A stretch of DNA of 64,000 bases, taken from assembly GCA_911387785.2 (NCBI GenBank), contig OU426982.1:4668231-4732230 (forward strand). The letters are read 5' to 3'. Below the pieces are notes generated by a model, which was not told the origin of the DNA, made no database searches, and saw nothing but the letters and a program-made list of their open reading frames with translations. Shown piece after piece: positions 24,957-38,245 of the stretch. The position numbers and the translations under genes were made by a program. Origin of the DNA: Aelia acuminata (Eukaryota > Arthropoda > Insecta > Hemiptera > Pentatomidae). The number at the start of each line of letters is the position of its first letter. Position 1 is the stretch's first letter.

Positions 24957-24964
24957 GTGGACAA

Positions 24965-25239
24965 CAGTAGCGGATCCAGGGGAGGGGCGCGGGAGGCGCC
25001 CCCCCTGAGAGGTGAGGACACTTATAAAGTATTACTATTTCTATGTGAAATGAGCTATATTTAGTCATTTTTTAAGTCCATTAATTGAAAATGAATTGTA
25101 TTTAAACATTTGCAGTACCTAATATTTAACGTCATTATGTACTAATAATTATTTTAAATTAGGGCCTTAATTACTCATGAAATGTAAAAAAAAAAAAAGT
25201 GCGCCCCCCCCCCTCAGAAAATTTCTGGATCCGCCACTG
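24965..25239. mobile_element. hAT-type MITE, GGCGG(A/T)CC family, copy 2
   Basis: Terminal repeats CAGTAGCGGATCCAG and CTGGATCCGCCACTG, with the exact 8-bp target duplication gtggacaa at 24957-24964 and 25240-25247. C/G-runs lie just inside each end, as in the other two copies. 275 bp, non-coding. Confidence 0.92.
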
Positions 25240-25247
25240 GTGGACAA

Positions 25248-25624
25248 TGAAGAACACATTCCTATAAAAAAATCAAGTTTTTTTGTGCCATTTAAATAGA
25301 AAACTACAGAAAAACAGGCGTTTCTTCAAAAATTGCGGTGGAACAAGTTTATTCTCCGTAATTGCCTGTTATATATTACCATATTTATATATATACCAAA
25401 TTTCACTTACTTATTGTTTGCTTTTGAATGAATTGAATAACTATTTATTTATTTGATAGTGCTAAGGATTAAACATAATCAAGGACTGTGAACATTAATT
25501 TCAAATAGTGGGATAGTAATTGACAGACTGTAATTGTTGATTATTTCAATCAATCAATCAAAATTACTGTATTTGTAAGAATAACAATTACAGGGATGTG
25601 GCGGCCCAGGGATATAAATAAAAA
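25248..25624. other. Intergenic, nothing recognised
   Basis: No gene or repeat family seen. Confidence 0.4.
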
Positions 25625-26572
25625 TCTGGTGCGTGCGCGCAACACACAACTTTCACTTACCAACTTATTTAGATAAGAAATTTACGTGTTTTGTTAAATA
25701 TAATTTCCCAAAGTCACACATTTTTCTACATCCATCTCTTATTTTTGTTAATCGTTAAAGTCGTTTTTGAGTAAATAAAAAACCCCGTGAAAATGATACA
25801 AAATTTATGAAGTAAAGTCCCCCCTCCGGTTAATCAATTTTAATGAAATTTTAACAGTCATATCTCGGGCATGTACATACATCAAATACCAAGTTTGATC
25901 AAAATCGTTAAAACTGTTTTTGAGTAAATAAAAAAAACACGTGAAAATGATATAAAATTTATTAAGTAAAGTCCCCCCTCCGGTTGATCAATTGTGATGA
26001 AATGTTGGTTACCACATCTTTGGCACATAAATACATCAAATACCAAGTTTGATCAAAATCGTTAAAGCCGTTTTTGAGTAAAAAAAACACGTGATAATGA
26101 GACAACAGTTATTAAGTAAAGTCCCCCCTCCGGTTGTTCAATTTTGATGAAATTTTTACAGTCGTATCTCGGGCATATAACTAGATGAAATACTCAGTTT
26201 AATCAAAATCGTTAGAGCCGTTTTTGAGAAAATCGAAAAAAACCTAAAAAGTTATTAAGTAAAGTACCCCCTCCCTTTAAGTAATTTTGATGAAATTTAT
26301 GCTGTCACATCGCGGGCATATACCTACACTAAATACCCAATTTCAGGATCGCACGGTTTACAGTTTTTGAGTTAGTCTGTTCACCCACAGACACACAGAC
26401 ACACAGACACACAGACACACAGACACACACACACAGACCATTTCGCGGGACTTGGTCATTTCGACTCAGGGGACCCCAAAACGTGTATTTCCGTTGAAAA
26501 CCGGAAGTCGAATTTTTTAACGATCGCAATACTTCCACTTACTATATATTTCATATATAGGTAAGTGAAAGT
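25625..26572 (+). mobile_element. HL element, left block deleted internally
   Basis: Both termini are intact. Most of the left unique block is missing (the sequence passes from ttatttttgtt into a core unit). Four core units, an ACACAG-type microsatellite (26385-26435) and the terminal hairpin follow. Confidence 0.8.
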
Positions 26573-26730
26573 AAAAATGAAATAATATTAATAATAAATA
26601 AAACAACGTTTTTCTTCCTAGTTTAAAATAAACATTACATTTTAACAATAGTAATAAGTACTTATATCGAAATCTATTCAAAAATAATAAATGACCTAAT
26701 CCTTAAGGCCCCAATTAGATAATAAAAAAA

Positions 26731-27518
26731 TCTGGTGCGTGCGCGCAACACACAACTTTCACTTACCAACTTACTTAGATTAGAAATTAATGCGTTGTTG
26801 TGGTCCCCTTCGTTAGACCAATTTTGATGAAATTTTGGCTATCACATCTTTGGCATATAAATACATCAAATACCCAGTTTGATCAAAATAGTTAAAGCCG
26901 TTTTTGAGTAAAAAAAAACACACGTGAAAATGTTACAAAATTTATTAAGTAAAGTCCCCCCTCCGGTTAATCAATTTTGATGAAATGTTGGCTATCACAT
27001 CTTTGGCTTATGCATACATCAAATACCCAGTTTGATCAAAATCGTTAAAGCCTTTTTTGAGTAAATAAAAAAAACACGTGAAAATGTTACAAAATTTATT
27101 AAGTAAAGTCCCCCCTCCGGTTAATCAATTTTGATGAAATTTTTACAGTCATATCTCGGGCATATAAATAGATCAAATACTCAGTTTAATTAAAATCGTT
27201 AGAGCCGTTTTTGAGAAAATCGAAAAAAACCTAAAAAGTTATTAAGTAAAGTGATGAAATTTATGCTGTCACATCGCGGGCATATACTTACACTAAATAC
27301 CCAATTTCAGGATCGCACGGTTTAAAGTTTTTGAGCTAGTCTGTTCACACACAGACACACAGACACACGGACACACACACAGACCATTTCGCGGGACTTG
27401 GTCATTTCGACTCAGGGGACCCCAAAACGTGTATTTCCGTTGAAAACCGGAAGTCGAATTTTTTCACGATCGCAATACTTCCACTTACTATATATTTCAT
27501 ATGTAGGTAAGTGAAAGT
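26731..27518 (+). mobile_element. HL element, first tandem copy
   Basis: TCTGG left end to GAAAGT right end. It lacks most of the left block, has about three core units and a short CAGACA microsatellite. Confidence 0.8.
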
Positions 27519-27676
27519 AAAAATGAAATAATATTAATAATAAATAAAACAACGTTTTTCTTCCTAGTTTAAAATAAACATTACATTTTAACAATAGTAA
27601 TAAGTACTTATATCGAAATCTATTCAAAAATAATAAATGACCTAATCCTTAAGGCCCCAATTAGATAATAAAAAAA

Positions 27677-28618
27677 TCTGGTGCGTGCGCGCAACACACA
27701 ACTTTCACTTACCAACTTACTTAGATTAGAAATCAATGCGTTGTTGTGGTCCCCTTCGTTAGACCAATTTTGATGAAATTTTGGCTATCACATCTTTGGC
27801 ATATAAATACATCAAATACCCAGTTTGATCAAAATAGTTAAAGCCGTTTTTGAGTAAAAAAAAACACACGTGAAAAAGATACAAAATTTATTAAGTAAAG
27901 TCCCCCCTCCGGTTGGTCAATGTTGGTGAAATGTTGGCTATCACATCTTTGGCTTAGGCATACATCAAATACCCAGTTTGATCAAAATCGTGTAAGCCTT
28001 CTTTGAGTAAATAAAAAAAACACTTGAAAATGTTACAAAATTTATTAAGTAAAGTCCCCCCTCCGGTTAATCAATTTTGATGAAATGTTGGCTATCACAT
28101 CTTTGGCTTATGCATACATCAAATACCCAGTTTGATCAAAATCGTTAAAGCCTTTTTTGAGTAAATAAAAAAAACACGTGAAAATGTTACAAAATTTATT
28201 AAGTAAAGTCCCCCCTCCGGTTAATCAATTTTGATGAAATTTTTACAGTCATATCTCGGGCATATAAATAGATCAAATACTCAGTTTAATTAAAATCGTT
28301 AGAGCCGTTTTTGAGAAAATCGAAAAAAACCTAAAAAGTTATTAAGTAAAGTGATGAAATTTATGCTGTCACATCGCGGGCATATACTTACACTAAATAC
28401 CCAATTTCAGGATCGCACGGTTTATAGTTTTTGAGCTAGTCTGTTCACACACAGACACACAGACACACAGACACACACACAGACCATTTCGCGGGACTTG
28501 GTCATTTCGACTCAGGGGACCCCAAAACGTGTATTTCCGTTGAAAACCGGAAGTCGAAATTTTTCACGATCGCAATACTTCCACTTACTATATATTTCAT
28601 ATATAGGTAAGTGAAAGT
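27677..28618 (+). mobile_element. HL element, second tandem copy
   Basis: As the first tandem copy, with one additional and more divergent core unit near 27901-28050. Confidence 0.8.
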
Positions 28619-28810
28619 AAAATATTTAATAATAACTGTCTTTCTTGAGGGTTAAGTAGGCAAATTAGCTGTTCTTCATCATCAGAAGGCTTGAAGTCTT
28701 GGAGGTATTGGGATCTTAGAAACTGGTAGACATGGCATTGTTGATTATTTATTTATAAAATTTAATGGTCAATAGTAATTTTTAAATCATTCTATCTGAA
28801 AAGAAAAAAT

Positions 28811-28880
28811 TGGCCATGGCCGTGATTCGAACCCGGGTCTCTGCAACACCGTTGCAGTGCGTTAGCCTGCTAAGTTACCA
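28811..28880 (-). mobile_element. tRNA-like sequence, probable SINE head
   Basis: On the minus strand there is an A-box-like TAACTTAGCAGG, a B-box GGGTTCGAATC and a T-arm-like hairpin. The part that should be an anticodon arm is a 7-bp stem with a 3-base loop (CTGCAAC ggt GTTGCAG), and the ends do not pair as an acceptor stem. So it is tRNA-derived and not a working tRNA. Confidence 0.5.
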
Positions 28881-28984
28881 TACTTTTAAATAGTTTTAAA
28901 ATTATTTAAAAATTTAAAAAAAAAACATATTTTCAAAATAGTAATGGCGTATGTTAAATAGTCATAAATAGTAATGGTGCCTCT

Positions 28985-29440
28985 CGGGCGCAGTTCCAGT
29001 TACAGTAATGAATAGGATGCGACAAATATACTGTCCGTATAAGATCTTGCTGCTGTGAAACCAAACTGTTCTTCCGGGGTGACAAACGACTCTTCTAATT
29101 TCTGTTTCAGAATTCCCCATATTATTCTCGATAAAGAACTCTGGACACAGATTTCTCTACAATTCCGGCATTAATTTCTGTTCCCTTTCTTACATGTAGG
29201 TATTATAAATCCTGCCTTGAGGTCCTTTGCTAACTCTTGCTCCTGAAGATTTATTAGCTTTGAAAGGGCCTTTACTGCTCTATCCCCTCCTGCCTTTAAG
29301 AGCTCCACTGAAATACCTCCGGGTCCTGCGGCTTTTCCGCATTTTGCATTTCTCAGTGCAACAAGAACTTCTTCTTCTTTAATAATTACCGTCAAATGGG
29401 GAAACTTTGTGCATGATTTCATATTTTCTAAACTTTGATC
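28985..29440 (-). pseudogene. Non-LTR reverse transcriptase fragment
   Basis: A minus-strand frame starting near 29440 contains EEVLVALRNAKCGKAAGPGG, ISVELLKAGG and IIPTCKKG, the conserved approach to the reverse transcriptase domain of RTE/CR1-type elements. After one in-frame TAA at about 29170 the same frame goes on with a degraded form of the next motif and then EEQFGFTAARSYTDSIF, corresponding to the usual QxGFRxGRSTxDxIF block. No endonuclease or catalytic YADD part remains. It is a decayed fragment of about 140 codons with no intact ends, next to HL elements. Confidence 0.75.
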
Positions 29441-29518
29441 GAAAAAAAAAAATGATGTAGTTTTCAGCTGTTAATCGTAAGGGCACTGTGATCAAATAGA
29501 TAGGATCACTGTTTTTTT

Positions 29519-30436
29519 ACTTTCACTTACCTATACATGAAATATATAGCAAGTGGAAGTATTGCGATCGTGAAAAATTTCGACTTCCGGTTTTCAACGG
29601 AAATACACGTTTTGGGGTCCCCTGAGTCAAAGTAACCAAGTCCCGCGAAATGGTCTGTGTGTGTGTGTGTGTGAACAGACTAGCTCAAAAACTATAAATC
29701 GTGCAAACCTGAAATTGGGTATTTAGAGCATGTATAAGCCCGCGATGTGACAGCAAAAATTTCATCAAATTTGCTCAAAGGGAGGGGGTACTTTATTTAA
29801 TAACTTTTTAAGTTTTTTTCGATTTTCTCAAAAACGGCTCTCACGATTTTGATTAAACTGAGTATTTGATCTATTTATATGCCTGAAATATGACTGTAAA
29901 AATTTCATCAAAATTGATCAACCGGAGGGGGGACTTTACTTAGTAAATTTTGTATCATTTTCACATGTTTTTTTTATTTACTCAAAAACGGTTTTAACGA
30001 TTTTGATCAAACTTGGTATTTGATGTATTTATGTGCCAAAGATGTGGTAACCAACATTTCATCACAATTGATCAACCGGAGGGGGGACTTTACTTAATAA
30101 ATTTTATATCATTTTCACGTGTTTTTTTTATTTACTCAAAAACAGTTTTAACGATTTTGATCAAACTTGGTATTTGATGTATTTATATGCCCGAGATATG
30201 AGTGTAAAAATTTCATCAAAATAGATCTACGGGAGGGGGGACTTTACTTAATAAATTTTGTATCATTTTCACGGGTTTTTTTTTATTTACTCAAAAACGG
30301 CTTTAACGATTAACAAAAATAAGATATGAATGTAGAAAAATGTGTGACTTTGGGAAATGATATTTAGCAAAACACGTCAATTTCTAATCTAAGTATGTTG
30401 GTAAGTGAAAGTTGTGTTTTGCGCGCACGCACCAGA
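29519..30436 (-). mobile_element. HL element, short left block
   Basis: Complete right hairpin at 29519, GT microsatellite at 29655-29675, five core units, truncated left block and left end ...CGCACGCACCAGA. Closely related in layout to 18398-19300. Confidence 0.8.
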
Positions 30437-31213
30437 TTTACCTCATTTGAACTTTTTTTACTTTGAAATGCTAGAAATAATTTAATTGATATTATTTTAA
30501 TTAATCAAAAATTTAATAAAGTTATCTTTCGATAAGTGATAAAGTAATCTTCCCATTTGGGCTTACACTGATAATATCCAATAGGGATGGGTTAAAAGTA
30601 AGTGGCTGAGTTGAAAAAAAAATAAGTTTAAATATTTTTTAACGGTTACTATAATTTTTTCTGTTAACTATAGATTTTGTTACAAATATATTTTTATATC
30701 CAAGAAAGCCAACCTGTAACCAAAGTTGACTTAATAAATTACTTAAAAAGTTAATATTTTGTTTAAAATTTTTGAAGGCGACCTGGTTTAAAATTGATTT
30801 TCTAAGAAAAATCTAAAAATAATTAATTTAAATTATTCTAATAAAATCAAATACTGTTTATATTTACTTTCTGCTGATACTTACTATATTATTTTATGTA
30901 TTATATAGATTTAAGATATTTTAGTGTTCGAAATAGAATAAATAAATTATTGTGAAAGTGAGCTAAATTGTTTTGTTTTTTATTTTATATACTTATTAGC
31001 ATTTTTTTTATAATTATTTGATGAACGGATAATTAAAATTTAATATTTGCGCTCTCAAGGATTTATATGATCCATTATGCATTGGTGAAATATTGGAATC
31101 CCTTATGTATGTTGTCACAATTTTAGTGGAAAAGAAGATTATCACTTATAACCTTAGACTAATCACTATAACTTCTAACTATAAAACACGTCCGTATAAA
31201 AACTCAACACAGC

Positions 31214-31255
<42 letters not shown>

Positions 31256-31766
31256 TTGATAGGTATGTTAACAGAACAGCGCCTAGTACGGCACTGAGCA
31301 ATATGAAGAGTTAACTGCCATATTGGAACGTTGTAACAGATAATTCGATTGGTTTGTTTACAGCAAACGATTATTGAATTAATGAGAGAAAGACCTCTAT
31401 TCTATTCTATTCCCCGTTTCTTGATTTCGTATTTGTCCATTTCATTCCATCAGGTTATTTCTTATTTCAACCAATATCAACAATACATCTCAAAATTAGT
31501 ACGTAAATTTAATCTGACAAGTATTTTAAATTATTTTTTTAATAAAAAGATATGTATTTATACTATGATTCATAGCTATATAAGTTTCACTTTAACCATT
31601 ATTTACACACATTTAATAAGTCAGCCACTAGAAAGTGGGACAAACAGATACAATTACTATTTAAAAAAAAAAATGATAGGGAATTATTTTATGTCCTACA
31701 ATGAAAAATGGATCGCATTTAAACATTTAATTATGATATACAACGTTGCAATTTTAAGTCCTTCTT
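30437..31766. other. AT-rich intergenic with a (TA)n run
   Basis: A TA repeat lies at 31216-31250. The 158-codon open frame at 31349-31825 is AT-rich, shows no domain and runs into HL sequence, so I do not call it a gene. Confidence 0.45.
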
Positions 31767-31788
31767 GTATTATGGAATTTAAACAAAA

Positions 31789-32342
<554 letters not shown>

Positions 32343-32368
32343 GTATTATGGAATTTAAACAAAAAAAT

Positions 32369-33628
32369 CTGGTGCGTGCGCGCAACACACAACTTTCACT
32401 TAGCAACTTACTCAGATTAGAAATTAATGTGTTGTATTAATTGCCACTTCTCAAACTTATACATTTTTCCACATTCATTTCTTATTTTTGTTTTCATTTG
32501 CTCGAAAAAAAAACACTAATTTCTTTTATTATTAAATAAAAATTTTTACTTGTGATAATTCGGCAATGCAAGAATATTACCAAGTCGTATGATTTTACAA
32601 TTCTCTATGTACTTGTTGAATATTTCATTTAGTTCCGATGAAAAAAATAATTTTCATTAAATGAACAGACATCTTTAATTATAACGCACAGGTTTGTCAT
32701 TAAAGGCGTACGGCGCATGCGTTGAGCTCAAGGTGTTTTATGAGTTGACGGAATATTTTTCTTTTTTTCTCCTATATATGTTTACTTGATTTTCTTCATA
32801 TATCATATTTAGCCATTTCTTACTTTTAGCCGTGATGAGAGACAGTTAATTTCTCATTATAAACTAAAACAAAGGTACTTTATAGGAAAACAAAAAAGGC
32901 CCCTTCCCCATTTAAGCCCCCTCAGAAAATTATAATACTGATAAAACTTACCTGATATTATTGAACACCTAATTTTCATTAAACATGACGAATTTGATCA
33001 AAATCATTAAAGGCGTTTTTGAGATAATCGAAAAAAAGGTAAAAATTGGAAAAAAGTTAGGAAATAAAGTGCCCCCTCCGTTCGACCAATTTTGATGAAA
33101 TGTTGCCCATCACATCTTTGGCATATACATACGTCAAATACCCAGTTTGATCAAAATCTTTAAAGCCGTTTTTGAGTAAATAAAAAAAACACATGAAAAT
33201 GATACAAAATTTATTAAGTAAAGTCCCCCTTCCGGTTAATCAATTTTGATGAAATTTTTACAGTCATATCTCGGGCATATTAATACATCAAATACTTAGT
33301 TTAATCAAAATCGTTAGAGCCGTTTTTGAGAAAATCGAAAAAAACATAAACATTTATTAAATAAAGTACCCCCACCCTTTGACCAATTTTGATGAAATTT
33401 TTGCTGTCACATCGCGGGCATATACATACACTAAATACCTAATTTCAGGTTCGCACGGTTAATAGTTTTTGAGCTAGTCTGTTCACACACACACACACAC
33501 ACACACAGACACACACACACACACACACAGACCATTTCGCGGGACTTGGTTGAAAACCGGAAGTCGATAATTTTCACGATCGCAGTACTTCCACTTACTA
33601 TATGTTTCATATATAGGTAAGTGAAAGT
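32369..33628 (+). mobile_element. HL element, complete
   Basis: Left end at 32369, full left unique block, three core units, CA microsatellite at 33484-33530, right block and hairpin ending GAAAGT at 33628. The next HL copy starts only 12 bases later. Confidence 0.8.
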
Positions 33629-33640
33629 AATAAAAAAAAA

Positions 33641-34085
33641 TCTGGTGCGTGCGCGCAACACACAACTTTCACTTACCAACTTACTTAGATTAGAAATTGA
33701 CGTGTTTTGCTAATTATCATTTCCCAAAGTCACACATTTTTCTACATTCATATCTTATTTTTGTTAATCGTTAAAGCCGTTTTTGAGTAAATAAAAAAAC
33801 CCGTGAAAATGATACAAAATTTATTAAGTAAAGTCCCCCCTCCCGTAGATCAATTTTGATGAAATTTTTACAGTCACAAAGCCAACCCAAAAACGTGTTT
33901 TTCACGTGAAAATAATACAAAATTTATTAAGTAAAGTCCCCCCTCCCGTAGATCTATTTTGATGAAATTTTTACACTCAAATCTCGGGCATATAAATACA
34001 TCAAATACCCAGTTTGATCAAAATCGTGAAAACCGTTTTTGAGTAAATAAAAAAAAACACGTGAAAATAATACAAAATTTATAAA
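33641..34085 (+). mobile_element. HL element, left part only
   Basis: Left end and shortened left block, then two disturbed core units (an internal junction at cacaaagccaaccc). It breaks off into unrelated sequence at gcaagaaagttgg. Confidence 0.7.
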
Positions 34086-34764
34086 AGCAAGAAAGTTGGT
34101 TATGTTAAAACAATAACAAGTGCTTTTATTTTGTATTCTACTAATTGTTTATTTTCGTTAAAAATGCAAATACTTGCTACTCTGTTTATATCTTTAATTA
34201 GCATCCTTTGTTATTATGTTAAATTTAATTTGAGACCTCTTGGCGCGATTATTAGTGCTACTGTTAGATCGCGTACCGATGCAATTTCCAGTTGTGCCAA
34301 CTTCTCCTTCTTATGGCCGTGCTGTTCAGTTTTTAGCGTTCGTGAGATGAGATTCATGTTCTATGAAAGTGTCTCCTAACCCGTCAAGTGTGTCCAAGTT
34401 TACATTTTATTTTCATCTTATGTTTACTCGGTTTTCTATAGTGGTTTGAAATTTTGAAATAGTTAGATGTCAGTCGTCAAATTTCATTATCACAAATGAT
34501 GTTCAGAAAGCGGTCCAGAATTTACAAGAAAGTACAGAATTTACAGATTTCCACTTAGCTGTGCAGAAGAAAGAAAACTCGAACCGGACGGAATGTGATT
34601 GATATCTTCATCAGGTCCTAAAAGAAGACATTTTTCTCAAATGTTTGTCTTCTTTTTAGCCCTGAAGAAGATCTACATGTTTGGATTGAAACGTTGGCTT
34701 TTAAAAATAAAAAATGTTCATCTGAAAATCGTGACTATTGATCATCCTATAGTAAAAGTAAAAA
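34086..34764. other. Non-HL segment with inverted repeat and stem motif
   Basis: An inverted repeat of about 30 bp (34601-34630 with 34642-34673) contains CTTCATCAGG and CCTGAAGAAG. The right half leads into the dispersed motif ...GAAACGTTGGC (34659-34697). No gene is supported; the frame 34131-34379 has no domain. Confidence 0.5.
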
Positions 34765-36395
34765 TCTGGTGCGTGCGCGACACACACAACTTTTACTTAC
34801 CAACTTACTTAGATTAGAAATTGACGTGTTTTGCTAATTATCATTTCCTAAAGTCACACATTTTTCTACATTCATATCTTATTTTTGATAATCGTTAAAG
34901 CCGTTTTTGAGTAAATAAAAAAAACTCGTGAAAATGATACAAAATTTATTAAGTAAAGTCCCCCCTCCCGTAGATCAATTTTGATGAAATTTTTACAGTC
35001 ATATCTCGGGCATATAAATACATCAAATACTAAGTTTGTTTAAAATCGTTAAAACCGTTTTTGAGTAAATAAAAAAACACGTGAAAAAGATACAAAATTT
35101 ATTAAGTAAAGTCCCCCCTCCGGTTGATCTATTTTGATGAAATGTTGGCTATCACATCTTTGGCATATACATACATCAAATACCCAGTTTGATCAAAATC
35201 GTGAAAACCGTTTTTGAGTAAATAAAAAAAAAACACGTGAAAATGATACAAAATTTATTAAGTAAAGTCCCCCCTTCGGTTGATCAATTTTGATGAAATG
35301 TTGGCTATCACATGTTTGGCATATACATACATCAAATACCCAGTTTGATCAAAATCGTGAAAGCCGTTTTTGAGTAAATAAAAAAAAACACTTGAAAATG
35401 ATACAAAATTTATTAAGTAAAGTCCCCCCTCCGGTTGATCAATTTTGATGAAATTTTTACACTCAAATCTCGGGCATATAAATACATCAAATACCCAGTT
35501 TGATCAAAATCGTGAAAACCGTTTTTGAGTAAATAAAAAAAAACACGTGAAAATAATACAAAATTTATAAAGTAAAGTCCCCCCTCCGGTTGATCTATTT
35601 TGATGAAATGTTGGCTATCACATCTTTGGCATATACATACATCAAATACCCAGTTTGATCAAAATCGTGAAAACCGTTTTTGAGTAAATAAAAAAAAACA
35701 CTTGAAAATGATACAAAATTTATTAAGTAAAGTCCCCCCTCCCGTAGATCTATTTTGATGAAATTTTTACACTCAAATCTCGGGCATATAAATACATCAA
35801 ATACCCAGTTTGATCAAAATCGTGAAAACCGTTTTTGAGTAAATAAAAAAAAACACGTGAAAATAATACAAAATTTATAAAGTAAAGTCCCCCCTCCGGT
35901 TGATCTATTTTGATGAAATGTTGGCTATCACATCTTTGGCATATACATACATCAAATACCCAGTTTGATCAAAATCGTGAAAACCGTTTTTGAGTAAATA
36001 AAAAAAAAACACGTGAAAATGATACAAAATTTATTAAGTAAAGTCCCCCCTTCGGTTGATCAATTTTGATGAAATGTTGGCTATCACATGTTTGGCATAT
36101 ACATACATCAAATACCCAGTTTGATCAAAATCGTGAAAGCCGTTTTTGAGTAAATAAAAAAAAACACTTGAAAATGATACAAAATTTATTAAGTAAAGTC
36201 CCCCCTCCGGTTGATCAATTTTGATGAAATTTTTACAGTCATATCTCGGGCATATAAATAGATCAAATACTCAGTTTAATCAAAATCGTTAGAGCCGTTT
36301 TTGAGAAAATCGAAAAAAACTTAAAAAGTTATTAAACAAAGTACCCCCTCCCTTTGAGCAATTTTGATGAAATTTTTGCTGTCACATCGCGGGCA
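34765..36395 (+). mobile_element. HL element with amplified 155-bp core
   Basis: A left end at 34765 (cgcgacacacac variant) is followed by about nine tandem core units with a period of 155-156 bp. Neighbouring units fall into subtypes (ctatcacatctttggc, ctatcacatgtttggc, acactcaaatctcggg), and a two-unit block at 35101-35411 recurs almost unchanged at 35877-36187. The right block and hairpin are missing; the array stops at tcgcgggcac and joins a left end in reverse. Confidence 0.8.
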
Positions 36396-36552
36396 CAAAA
36401 TTAGTGTACTTTAAAGAACTAATATAAACAAAAATAAGAAATGAATGTGAAAAAGTGTGTAACTTTGAGAAGTGAAAATTAACAAAACACGTCAAGTTCT
36501 AATCTAAGTAAGTTGGTAAGTGAAAGTTGGGTGTTGCGCGCACGCATCAGAT
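36396..36552 (-). mobile_element. HL left end fused in reverse to the array
   Basis: Reads aaataagaaatgaatgtg ... GGTAAGTGAAAGTTGGGTGT ... cgcatcaga. The array at 34765 therefore has left-type termini at both sides. Confidence 0.75.
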
Positions 36553-37315
36553 TTTTTACTCAAAAACGGCTTTAACTATTTTGATTAAACTGAGTATTTG
36601 ATGTATTAATATGCCCGAGATATGACTGTAAAAATTTCATCAAAATTGATCTACCGGAGGAGGCACTTTACTTAATAAATTTTATAACAATTTCTCTTGT
36701 TTTTTTTATTTACTCAAAAACGGCTTTAAACATTTTGATCAAACTTGGTGTTTAATGTTTGTATATACCCGCAATGTGACAGCAAAAATTCGATCAAAAT
36801 TGCTCAAAGGGAGGGGGTACTTTATTTAATTATTTTTTTACTTTTTTTCGATTTTCTCAAAAACGGCTCTAACGATTTTGATTAAACTGAGTATTTGATG
36901 TATTAATATGCCTGAGATATGACTGTAAAAATTTCATCAAAATTGATTAACCGGAGGGGTACTTTACTTAATATATTTTGTATTATTTTTACGTGTTTTT
37001 TTTTATTTACTCAAAAACGGCTTTAACGATTTTGATCAAACTGGGTATTTGATGTATGTATATGCCAAAGATCTTATATCCAAAATTTAATCGAAATTGG
37101 TCAAACGGAGGGGGTACTTTATTTCATAAGTTTTTTACTAATTTTTACCTTTTTTTCGATTATCTCAAAAACGGCTTTAACGATTTTCATCAAATTCGTC
37201 GTGTTTAATGAAAATTAGTTGTTCTTTAATACCAGGTAAGCTTTATTGTATTAAAATGTTCTGAGGGGGCTTAAATGGGTAAGGCGCTTTTTTTGTTTAC
37301 CTATAAAGTACCTTC
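36553..37315 (-). mobile_element. HL internal fragment
   Basis: Core units and part of the left unique block (gggcttaaatgggtaagg) in reverse orientation, without either terminus. Confidence 0.7.
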
Positions 37316-38245
37316 GTATGTTCATCATATGCATACACATCTGCCCGGAGTGTGTTTCGTTTAGGCTAGGAGGCTCCGCCCTTGGACCTGGTCTATTAGG
37401 TAGTTTCGATTCAAACATAATAATAATAATAAATAAAAATAAAACATAATAAAAGTGTTTATTTTACAAAATAAAGTTACATACATAAACTGAAATATAT
37501 TTAGGTACGCCCTAAAAATTGATGAGGACACAGATTCATTATATTTTATTTTGGAATGTAAACAATACTTATATGATTTTTATTTGAAGAATTTTAGAAG
37601 TCTCTATGTAAATTTCAGTCTTAATGTTTTTGTAAATTGAATAATCCTAAGTTTTTTTTTTTTGAACCTTTGAGGTAATGTTTTAATTAATTGAGCTAAA
37701 CTTCTTACTAACTTCAAGTTGAGAATGTTTAAGAGTTTTTAGTTTCATTAAGATTTAAATAGTCATCACCTCATAAATATTTTCTTTTGTAATGGAGAAT
37801 TTCTTTAGGTGTACTCGCTTAGGTGTAGAATCGTTTAGGTGTACTGTTGCTAGATAGATAGATATATTTATTTGTTTTTTGGGGAAGTCCCCATACAAAT
37901 AGAGCCTGGCTGGGCTACATAAAGATATATATTAATTAATATAGATTTACAAAGTCTGAAATACATCTCATAAATTTAGTTTACATACAAAATTTGTATA
38001 TACAAGATTTCACTATTAACTAACTTCTACTAAACTTTCACTATTATGAATAAAATTTAAAATAAAGTTCAAACGAGATAATAAACAAATAAAGAATAAA
38101 TAAGGATTTTAAACAAAAGAAATTATATATACACTTAATAGTAATAAAATTAAAATTAACCCTCATTAAATAGTACTTTTAATGTTTTTATTTTGTAATT
38201 AGGAATTATAATCACTTTAGCGAAGTATATATACATCTAATAGTA
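37316..38245. other. Intergenic, possible retroelement tail
   Basis: Around 37850-37920 the phrase tttggggaagtccccataca near an A/T-rich GATA run resembles a retrotransposon 3' end on the minus strand. Nothing else recognised. Confidence 0.35.

Larger units (their letters stand above)
26573..28618. repeat. Tandem duplication of spacer plus HL unit
   Basis: The 158-bp spacer at 26573-26730 recurs nearly unchanged at 27519-27676, each followed by an HL copy. The second unit is about 152 bp longer because it has one extra core repeat. Near-identity implies a recent event. Confidence 0.85.

Noticed and set aside
28811..28880. Possible tRNA gene
   Set aside because: A and B boxes are present but the acceptor stem does not pair and the anticodon arm is a 7-bp stem with a 3-base loop; a SINE head fits better.
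34880..36380. CRISPR-like regular repeats (155-bp period)
   Set aside because: Units are contiguous and similar over their full length without unique spacers, and the setting is eukaryotic; it is a minisatellite core.
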